A stretch of 10,807 bases of DNA from Haplosporangium gracile. Lineage: Eukaryota; Mortierellomycota; Mortierellomycetes; Mortierellales; Mortierellaceae. Location: assembly GCA_015499985.1 (NCBI GenBank), contig JAAAUF010001174.1:1-10807 (forward strand), given 5' to 3'. Positions 1-7,451 of the stretch are shown here, piece by piece. Numbering within the stretch: the first letter of the stretch is position 1; each line of letters begins with the position of its first letter. Both the position numbers and the translations under genes were made by a program. Below the pieces are notes generated by a model. That model was not told the DNA's origin. It was given only the letters and a program-made list of their open reading frames with translations, and did no database searches.

Positions 1-59
1 AAAAAAAAAGTAAAATACTAAAAAACAATCTCTTCTCTTCTAGGCAGTGGTCACTGTTT
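1..59 (-). other. 3' flank (start of 3' UTR) of phospholipase D
   Basis: These are the bases just downstream of the phospholipase D stop codon in its sense direction. On the minus strand the stretch is A/T-rich and ends in a run of T at the window edge. No clear AATAAA polyadenylation signal is visible in the part shown, so the transcript end probably lies outside the window or uses a degenerate signal. Confidence 0.5.
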
Positions 60-3000
60 TTAAGTAAAGATCTCCAAAGGAGTAACGGTAGACTCAACAG
101 CTCCACCCAAAAGGTTCTCCTGACACAAGAATTTCGTTGGGAACTCGACCAAATGTCCCGTCACCTTCTGCAACTTGGCCGTCACATTCTCGACGGTCGC
201 GCCTTCCATGACCACATGTCCCGTGAGAACCTTCTTGGAGTTGGGGATAAAGGCCTTGTACTGATCCCAGGTCTCGACATTGTTATCGGGGACGCAGTGG
301 AAGACCTCTCGGAAGATCTCCGTGTTGGTCTTTGCGACCCGGGTCCACCAACCCTCGTAGAAGTCGTCCGCAAGAGGGTCCATGACGACTTGGTCGGCGG
401 TCAGGGGGACTTTATTAGCCTGCTCCTGTTCCTGTTGCTGCTGTTGGGATGCGTCAGCAAGACCGGAGTGCCATTGGAGATGGGCGCGGGTTTCTTCTTC
501 GTTGGGCATTGTCACCTGCAAATGACCATAGTTGGTCTTGTGCGACTTGCCCCACTTCTTCTTCCATTTCTTCTTCTTATCCTCCTCCCCTTGTTGGCTC
601 TGCTGATCCAACTGTTGCTGTTGTTGTTGTTGCTGCTCAAGTTCCTGTTGCTCCTGCTGCTGCTGCAAAAGAAGCTGCTGTTGCTCCTCCTCAGCGGCAC
701 GGATCAACTCGCGACGGACCTCGGCAGGATCCTTGCTGGGCACATCCAGATCTACAGGGAGGACACTTCCGCTGGTGACAGTGTCGTGCTCAACGTGGGG
801 CAAGAGTCCCAAATGCTCCTTGAACAGATCTGTGCGAAGTCCGTGCGCAAGCTTGCCTGCTTGGTACTATAGGTTTTTTTTTTCAGGTGATGTTGTACAG
901 ATCGGCGTGTGTTAGCTTTTCTCTTTTTTGCAATGTCACCGAAAAAAAAACTATTGCGCGTAGGTAAAGAAAGGGTGACTTACTTCGATGCCGTTCATCT
1001 TGGAGGGAACGGTCTCAGAGTCCTCGATAATGATGGCGATCTCTGAATCTCTGTAACCGACCTGCGAACGATCGTTGATGTTGGCTAAGAAAAACATAAA
1101 AAATATATGGTCGTGTAAGTAAATCGTTAGCATGGATGTCTTATTATAACCAACACCGTTAATGCTCCAAATTCTCAACATACCTGAACCGATGATGATG
1201 ATGCGATCGTCGACGATCATAAGCTTGCTGTGGATATACAACTGCTCAGTAACAAAGTCATCGACCTCATTGTCCTCAACCATGGTCTCGCCTTCAGAGT
1301 TGGTGCTCGACGTCTCGCCACCAGCTTCGACCGAGTCCTGAGGGTTTGGCTCCAGCAGGGCTTCAGTCTCGTTGCGCGCCTGGACAAACAGTTTATCAAC
1401 ACCATCCTTCTGCGCAATTCCAACATTGGCATTATCCAAATGAACTGCCTCAATTTCCTCGTTGTCAGGGTGGTGGATCAACGGGTTGCGAGTGATGATA
1501 TGGTGCTTGGGCTCCAGATCGCCATTGTCCTTGGTGCCCTTGATGGTGTTGACTACGTTTCTGAACATGACGCCCAAACCCTCAGCCACATGGGGCTCAG
1601 ACTGCTCGGTGGTACCGCCCTGGTAATTATGCTTCTTGGCATTACTCTCGGCTCTGTCGGTATCCTCATGGATGGTGTCGAAATCCTTGTGATTCGCGAG
1701 GGTCCTCTCAGTAACGGGAGGGATGTATCCGTGCTCCTTCTTGGCAACACTCATTGCACGCTTGGTAATACTCTCGTCCCAAGTCCTCTCCATATCGGCA
1801 GCCCTGCGCTGGTGAGAGATGGCCTTGATACGGGCAGCCTCCTTGCTACGAGGGAGAGGGTCCAACAAGAACTTCGAAGCCAGGGATTTTGATCGACGAA
1901 TCTCGCCACCCAGCTGCTGAGCGTCGACACCAGGGACAGACAGCGTTTGAGCCTGGCGCTGCTCCTGTGCCTGTTGTTGTTGCTCCTGTGCCTGCTGCAT
2001 CAGCTGCTCTCGCTGCTGCTGTTCCTGATGCTGTTGGATGACCTCCTCGGGAGTTCCCTTGAGCCTTCCCTCCGCCTCAGCTTCGGCCTCCTTGACGGCC
2101 TCAACAATAGCATCGAACTTTCCGTGCTTGATACGATCGAAACTGCGAAGACCAAAGAATCCAATGTACTGCTCAGGGTTGATTCCAAACGCCTCCAGAC
2201 GCTCAAGGACAGAGTTGCCTCCGCGACAGATCGACACGTACTGGAAATGCATCACCTTTCTCAGAGTACCGGCCTCGCTCGACATGATGTCGGCCTCGAA
2301 GGCGGGCATCAACGGCATCACCACAATGACACGGAACTTCTGGCCCTCCTGATGGGCGCGCACAATGCGGTTGACCAATGCCAGACCGATCGTGTTCTTG
2401 AGTTCAGGGTTGCCATTCTCAGCAGCCAACGTCACTAAAATCACCATTGGTAGACATAAGAAATGAATGATTATTAACATAGTGGACAAAATAATACTGT
2501 TACAAGCATCGTACCACCATTTGTCAAACACAAGCGTCAGCTTACCAAAGAATTGGTTCTCGATGTAAATGAAATGCTGCGAGGTCTCAATACTCGACAG
2601 ATAAGCGTTCAAGATCGAGTGCTCCAGATCAACACCTTGAGACCAATTAGTACTGCTTCTCAAGATTTGAATCTTCTGAGATCCCGTCCAGCCAGTCTCG
2701 TTACGAGTACTGACGAATTCTCCCTTGGGAGTGAGGAACTTCATGTGGGTCTTTTTCATGCCCTTCTCACGCTTGACAAAGTTCCAGCGTTGAACGAAAT
2801 GGCGCGCAATGTCGCGGGCGGGTTGCCCGGCAACTCCGATCGACACGTCGTGCCAGGGCATACGACCCAGCAGCTTGCGCTCGATCAGGTCGCTGTTGTA
2901 GTCCTTGACTATTGGCATCGTAACAACAAAGCAGGAAGTTCAGAAATAAGGCTTGAAGGAAACAAACACTGAATCATAGCGATATAATCAGTGTCTATAA

Positions 3001-6000
3001 TTTTGGCTTACCATTGGTGAAATCCTTGATGCGAGGATTAGAGTAGTCCTGACCGGGCCAGATAGTACCGCTTCCAGAGGGATGGTAATCCGAGAGCTGA
3101 TGAGTTCTGCTGTCATATCTTCCAAAGCACAGATCCAGTCCCCCGATAAACGCCAATCGGCAATCAATCACGCAGATTTTCTAGAGTGCGAAGAATAAAG
3201 CAAAGTCAGGACGAGTATAACGAGCAAATAACACTGCATCGAATCCAGTCTCGTCTGTCACAGTTGTTACTTACCTCGTGATGGGCCCAGAATTGAGTTG
3301 CAGTAACACTTATATGATCAGGGTGGCGTTGGACTATCATTGATCAAATGTGAACGAAAAAATAAAAAAGGATTAGTTTCAGACGATTATTAGTTTCCGA
3401 TCCACATCACTGATTGTACTATATTGATGATCAGGGCGAAGACATAAAGAAGCGCCAAGCTGATATTTACCTTGAATATTAGGATGAAGGTCCTGGAGCC
3501 AAGTCTTGGTATGGGCAGAGTCCATGGTCAGCGCAAGTGAAATCTCCTTGTAGACAACCACGTAAATCTTGACTCCATCCTGTGCCTTCTTCTTGAGCAG
3601 TCTATCCAATCTGAACTCCTCGTTCTTCTCTGGTGGGCGACGAAGGTACTATAACAATAGGAAGTATTGATATACGAAGTGTTAGTAAAATAAACTTTGT
3701 AATAACGTAACAAAAACAGGAATGTAAAGTAACTTACCAATTCGGGTGAGAGCCACCAATCAGCAATATAGATCTCGTTCTTGGCAGCCAGGATGGCATC
3801 CGACACAGCATGGAAGTAATCTTTGCCGTCAACATAGTATCGGACCTTGGCATCCTCTCTCTCAGGTGCGAAACTTCCAAATCGATGCCCCTTGACCCAA
3901 GGACTGTGGTTCTGCATCTTTTGAAAGTATTCGTACCACTCAACTATCTCGCGGCTCCGGTCGCCCTTGATCTCGATCTTGCGATGGCTGTTTCCGATCT
4001 CGATGTGGTGCTGGTTCAGACCGAGGACATGCTCCTTAGTGCGGACGTAAAAGTTTTGGTCGAAAATAAACACATCCGAGCATTCGTCCGAGCTGATCGA
4101 GCGACCAAAGGACAGGTAAGAGTCGCGCAAGATTGCCCAGGACTTGTCGTAATCGTTAAAGCCAAAGTTGAGACCGCAGAACGTCCTCGAGGTGTCCGAG
4201 ACCTTGGTTTCTACATAACCTTCCTTGCCCTTCCATCCCATGTCCTTGGTCAGCGACAAGACCGAAATCTCGAGGAACTCGTACAAATCGTAAGCGACAA
4301 TGCCGTTCAATACTTGAAGGACCTGGAGGAAATACGTTTGCAGAGCCTTGCGACGCGCGAAATTGGCCTCCCTTGCAACTGCCTCATTATCGTCATCAGC
4401 CATACGGAGACCAGCTCTGGCTATTGACAGTGCCCAGGAGACCTACAACCCAAAATAAATATAAAGAACGACAAAAGGTGAGAGTTGGCTATTGTGTTAT
4501 GTCATCCAGTTTCAACGGCTTATGGGTCGGAGTAGGTTCATCATTTATTACCTGGTTGGGGAACTTTGGCAAGCCGGGGTACCGCTTCGCACTGAGCTTG
4601 AGATGCAACTTGTAGAACTCATAGAGAGAGCGACGGATGACCCATTTGATGTCGCCGTACTGTAGCTCGATGCGGAAAATTACCTGCCTACTAATGTTTG
4701 GGTTTATCTCCGAGTCAACAATGCCGAGCTATGATTGAGTGAGTTGACAAGAACAATTGAGGAAAATAAGGGAGTCGTGTGAGAGGAGCTCCTTGAGATG
4801 TGACATCAAAGGGACAGAAAAGACCGAGCTTGGCTAATTGAAGTTTTGCATAATTGAGTTTAGGCGTGTCTGTCTGTGTGTGTGTTGTTTACCTTGAGGA
4901 GTTGGAAGAGAATAGGCGGCTAGCACACAAGAGGAAAAAGTGAAGAGTAAAGGGATCAAGTAATTAGTTGAATGGGCGCAAGTCGAGGAGGTGTCGGGCT
5001 CTTGGCTCTTGTCAAAGAGACAACAAGAGCGAAGGAAAAATGTGCACACGACTCAAATTCTGGAGAATGCATTGCTCGTTTGGATCGGCAGAAGCATGTA
5101 AGGGGAGAGGGGTGTACGGAAGAGAGAAGACGAGGGAAATAGTCGGGCGTCATTCATACACAGAGAAAGGAGAAAAGTCCAGCTGACAGTATTGCATTAA
5201 TGGCCCATTATTCTTTCGGTTCAACTCTTCTCCCTTTGCTTGACCCTTGTTTCCAATGAAAAAAAGGCCCTCGTCCCTCCGCACTTTTTTTCTTGTTTGT
5301 TTCCTCTTTTTCCTTATTCTCAGCACCTACATAACACAGAATTTGGTTGCATATCAAAGGAAGGGGAAGGTATTTTGTTTTAACTTACAGGGCGACGACC
5401 TTTCTCATCTGTTCTCAATAAGAATGCGGGGGCGGCTGCGCCCGTTACTCCAAGAGATTCAACTGTAAAGTCGATGGTCTCGAGGTTGTTGGCACGAGAT
5501 GCACTTGCGAATGCACCGGCAGCATGATCGATCGTTGTCAGTTCCTTTGGGGGTACGACTAGACACACAATTGACAACAACGAAAAAAAGTATTAATAAG
5601 GAACAATGCACAGTAAAAAGTCAGAAAGACAAGTTATATGAAGGAGGAGAGGGAAACAATAATAAAGTTCATATAGTGAGTCTGGCGGGGTATGTCTTAT
5701 TACCTTCGACGTCTGGCTGAGTGGGAGCTGCGGTGTTGCTCTCAGACTCATCATCATGATGATGACGGTGGAGGTGGAGGTGTTTAGGCAAGAAGGTCGA
5801 GTACCAGTGCTCGCGTTGTTCCTCAGATTGTTGTTGTTGTTTCTGATGTTCCTGGTCCTGTCCTCCTCCTGTTGCCTGAGGTATCTGATCGGCAGGGACG
5901 ACAGCTTGGACAAAGGTGCCCTGTTTCTGTGCCTGACGCACCCGGTCGACGACACTAGCCAGACCCAGCGACTTTTGAGTTTGGCCAGGTTCCAAAGTGG

Positions 6001-6184
6001 AGAGGGAGGTGTTATTCACAGCATTATCATCTCCACCATTCTGTTGTTGTTCTTGGGCATCCAGCTCTGCAAGGTTCTCGCTCTTGTTCTTGCGATGCTC
6101 AGCCAGAATAAGATTGGCGAGATTCAAAGGACGAGTGGAATCGGTCGAAGAAGTGCTCGAATGGCTGCTACTTTTGCTGCTCAT
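60..6184 (-). CDS. PLD1: Phospholipase D, PX-PH-HKD type (Spo14/PLD1 family), 12 exons
   Basis: Hydrolyses phosphatidylcholine to phosphatidic acid and choline; family members act in membrane traffic and sporulation. Exons by descending coordinate: 6184-5704, 5558-5389, 4919-4893, 4728-4552, 4442-3738, 3648-3471, 3333-3275, 3180-3012, 2908-2546, 2434-1184, 1084-984, 866-60. They total 4488 nt (1495 aa plus stop) with consistent phase at all junctions. All introns are GT...AG. Residues 1-217 are a Ser/Gln/His-rich leader. The PX domain is about 218-350 (RRSLYEFYKLHLKL, then LPKFP). The PH domain is about 354-460. The first catalytic half starts near 486 (RYYVDGKDYF), with HKD1 at H598/K600/D605 followed by GGLDLCFGRYD. 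RMPWHD, IENQFF (771-776) and GLRSF follow. HKD2 is H1178/K1180/D1185 followed by GSANINDRSQ. The C-terminus (about 1390-1495) keeps the conserved EIFREVF...VPD and HLVEFP blocks and ends PLEIFT. Oddities are a 290-residue insertion before HKD2 and Gln tracts. Family assignment is certain; the start (first in-frame ATG) and exon 3 are less so. Confidence 0.95.
420..446 (-). repeat. Short polyglutamine tract in exon 12 of PLD
   Basis: A CAG/CAA run encodes residues 1368-1376, mostly glutamine with two glutamates. It sits between the NEEETRAHL segment and the conserved C-terminal PLD block that starts near residue 1390. Mixed CAG and CAA codons suggest a tract maintained at protein level rather than a freshly expanded microsatellite. 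Confidence 0.85.
543..578 (-). other. Trp/Lys polybasic patch in phospholipase D
   Basis: Residues 1324-1335 read DKKKKWKKKWGK. Lysine runs interrupted by two tryptophans resemble the basic-aromatic clusters that bind acidic phosphoinositide membranes in MARCKS-like effectors. The patch directly follows a polyglutamine stretch and precedes the conserved C-terminal domain. PLD1-family enzymes depend on PI(4,5)P2, so a lipid-binding role is plausible, though nuclear localisation is an alternative. The residues are seen; the role is inferred. Confidence 0.55.
588..686 (-). repeat. Long glutamine-rich repeat in exon 12 of PLD
   Basis: CAG/CAA-rich coding sequence specifies residues 1288-1320, mainly Gln with scattered Leu and Glu, including an eight-residue pure Gln run. 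It disrupts the spacing between the second catalytic half and the conserved C-terminal block. On the plus strand it appears as CTG/TTG repeats, which create spurious leucine-rich reading frames there. Confidence 0.9.
867..983 (-). other. PLD intron 11
   Basis: The donor is GAA|gtaagt and the acceptor ctatag|TAC, phase 0, 117 nt. Its length is a multiple of three, but reading through it meets a stop codon within 12 codons (at 951-953). Retention would therefore truncate the C-terminal block, unlike introns 9 and 10. Confidence 0.9.
1085..1183 (-). other. PLD intron 10: 3n length and stop-free
   Basis: The 99-nt intron (donor TTCAG|gtatgt, acceptor ttcttag|CC) lies immediately after the second HKD motif, splitting the Ala codon of GSANINDRSQ. 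It contains no in-frame stop, so retention would insert 33 mostly hydrophobic residues without changing frame. The conserved GSANxNDRS run restored by splicing shows that the intron is real. Confidence 0.92.
1209..1232 (-). other. Second HKD catalytic motif of phospholipase D
   Basis: This encodes H1178-S-K1180 followed by four residues and D1185 (HSKLMIVD), preceded by TEQLYI and followed after the intron by ANINDRSQ. In the PLD superfamily the two HKD motifs form one active site, and one histidine becomes the phosphohistidine intermediate. All key residues are present, so catalytic competence is expected. Confidence 0.97.
1947..2036 (-). repeat. Glutamine-rich tract in exon 10 of PLD
   Basis: This encodes residues 910-939, about half glutamine with Glu, Ala and Met interspersed (QEQQQREQLMQQAQ and onward). 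It is preceded by an acidic/alanine segment (EAVKEAEAEAEGRL), so an extended charged helix or coiled coil is likely. The tract opens the long insertion that separates GLRSF from the second HKD motif. Confidence 0.88.
2435..2545 (-). other. PLD intron 9: 3n length and stop-free
   Basis: The 111-nt intron (donor CTTTG|gtaagc, acceptor attttag|TG) follows IENQFF, a conserved PLD block. It has no in-frame stop. Retention would add 37 residues, including a run of roughly 20 strongly hydrophobic residues (IILSTMLIIIHFLCLPMVIL) that could act as a membrane span. The strong consensus donor and family alignment support splicing as the main outcome. Confidence 0.9.
3163..3280 (-). other. First HKD catalytic motif of PLD, interrupted by intron 7
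   Basis: H598 and E599 end exon 7, and K600 through D605 (KICVID) begin exon 8. The 94-nt intron 3181-3274 thus splits the HxKxxxxD motif between the catalytic His and Lys. Splicing restores HHEKICVID followed by FIGGLDLCFGRYD, the canonical extension of motif 1. Confidence 0.95.
4893..4919 (-). other. 27-nt micro-exon (exon 3) of PLD
   Basis: The sequence between tgtgctag and |gtaaac encodes PPILFQLLK, nine residues in phase 0. It supplies the start of the PX domain, joining the leader (…EKGRRP) to LGIVDSEINPN of exon 4. Good splice sites on both sides and the PX-like start support it. Skipping would stay in frame, so transcript evidence is needed to call it constitutive. Confidence 0.75.
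4920..5388 (-). other. Long PLD intron 2 (469 nt)
   Basis: This is the longest intron in the window, about three to five times the others in this gene. The donor is CCT|gtaagt and the acceptor gtgtgctag. I searched it for a further exon and saw no convincing PX-like coding block. The reading frames crossing it show low-complexity, unconserved protein. It includes a small inverted repeat (taatgg/ccatta) near 5198-5210. An unrecognised small exon cannot be fully excluded. Confidence 0.65.
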
Positions 6185-6420
6185 GACTCGTTCGTTTTGC
6201 CCTGACTTTTTTTTTTTTTTTTGTACTGTGCAATAGAAGGAGGGTATCGCAAGTATGAAAAAAGGGTATAGAGCAGATGCGAGGATGAAAGGTGACTGAT
6301 GATGGATGGATGAAATGCAATGATGATTTAAAGAGAAAGGAGAAAAGAAAAAGAAAAGTCCAAGAAACGCTCAGCGAAGCGTCTTTAAAAATAAAAGGGG
6401 ACGCTTTTTGAGAGCAACAA
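6185..6420 (-). promoter_or_regulatory. Phospholipase D promoter and 5' leader
   Basis: Just upstream of the PLD ATG, in sense orientation, is an A16 run (6207-6222, 23-38 bases before the ATG). Beyond it lies a long pyrimidine-rich stretch (about 6230-6360), typical of fungal core promoters and leaders. At 6380-6391 the sense strand reads TTTTTAAAGACG, a TATA-like TTTAAA element that also occurs upstream of the desaturase. It lies inside a perfect 7-base inverted repeat (6377-6383 and 6400-6406, aagcgtc/gacgctt). The transcription start is not determinable by eye. Confidence 0.5.
6207..6222 (-). repeat. A16 homopolymer in the PLD leader
   Basis: Sixteen consecutive T on the plus strand (A on the PLD sense strand) end 23 bases upstream of the start codon. 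Such poly(A) leaders can exclude nucleosomes or, if transcribed, bind poly(A)-binding protein. The length of such a run is also prone to sequencing error. Confidence 0.85.
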
Positions 6421-7451
6421 GGAAGGGTACTTCTTCGTTGAATACAATAGGCTTGGATTATAGTCATACGTTCAGTTGCCTCCGCCCAGGGCAGAAACGG
6501 AGAAAGATTCCTCCACGACATAGGCGGCCGCTTCTTCGTCCTTTTAACCCGCACTCGCTCATTTTCAATTGTCAGCAACTTTAAAGCACTCATGTAAACA
6601 GTAGGTTTTTCGTCACCCCACCTCATGCTCTGCCCTTTTGGACACATTCTCTCTCATTGTTGTGATAGTACTGTCCGTCATGTTCCTGGGCACAGCCCAG
6701 CAAAAGTGATCCAAATGCAGGCATACAAAGGAAAACATCCACTCTCAAATTGGGCGCATCCGACATATCCTCGCTCCTCGCTCTATGGTTTATGAAATGA
6801 ACCCAAGCAAAGGTAGTAATAATGGTCGTACGGAACAAAGTTTTCTGTCGTCTATTCATATGTTTTTTTTGTTGTCAGATGGACAATTAGTCCCCTATGT
6901 AGAATGTAGAGCTATAGGTCCAACCTTTGCTTACCCTATTGCCTGCACTCTCCGGAACAGAGTTTTTGCCTTTTGTTTTTCAAGTACACATTCCCTCACT
7001 CTCTCTTCTGCTCACTCAACAACGCACGTAATTACTGTCCAGCTGGCAGCTTCTGACAGATGAAGATTGGTATAAAAAAAAAACGAAAATCGGTCGGCAA
7101 CGAAAACGTGGCTTTCGTTCTCAGTGCTTGTTCTACCTTTGCAACAACATTGATCCGGATGAATGAGCGCGCAAGCATACCCAAAAAAAACTCAAAGCGA
7201 ACCATATCCCCTGGCGTAGACTCAATCTGATTACTTTGTTTTCCGACAGCACATAAACAGTTTTACTATTTGCTTTTTCCTTAACAGTCATATCTAAAGT
7301 AACAAGTCCAATGGACCTCTATTGACCATTCTAGGAATAGCAAATGCTCGTTGTTATATGGCAATGACGTCGATAATGCTTTATCAATTGTTCCATTCTC
7401 CTCCACATCGATGATTCATGCATGCTCATTCTCTTCCTGTAGAAAGAACAC
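6421..7451. other. Intergenic region between desaturase and PLD
   Basis: About 1 kb without a supportable gene. The right part (roughly 7250-7451) is the desaturase 3' UTR and polyadenylation zone; no crisp AATAAA is seen. The remainder is presumably upstream PLD regulatory DNA. Open frames of 78-159 codons exist on both strands, but their products are low-complexity and match nothing I recognise. A plus-strand TATAAAAAAAAAA stretch occurs near 7070, and a 7-bp stem (aacgaaa/tttcgtt, 7099-7119) next to it. No tRNA or other RNA gene was recognised. Confidence 0.6.

Noticed and set aside
153..872. A 239-codon plus-strand open frame with long leucine runs.
   Set aside because: The leucine runs are the complement of CAG/CAA glutamine codons of the PLD last exon, whose minus-strand product has the conserved PLD C-terminus.
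1947..2438. A plus-strand leucine-rich frame of 163 codons that looks like a signal or membrane protein.
   Set aside because: Again the antisense of the glutamine-rich part of PLD exon 10; the hydrophobicity is an artefact of CTG/TTG on the complementary strand.
5210..5232. A ggttcaactc sequence resembling a tRNA B-box.
   Set aside because: No matching A-box or cloverleaf stems at the right spacing; it lies within a PLD intron.
6168..6647. A 159-codon minus-strand frame just upstream of the PLD start.
   Set aside because: The product is low-complexity (Phe/Ser/Lys runs from pyrimidine-rich and poly(A) DNA), overlaps the PLD start in another frame, and fits a promoter and leader better than a gene.
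6785..7063. A 92-codon plus-strand frame in the intergenic region.
   Set aside because: No recognisable motif, average length for random sequence, and no supporting promoter or splice context.
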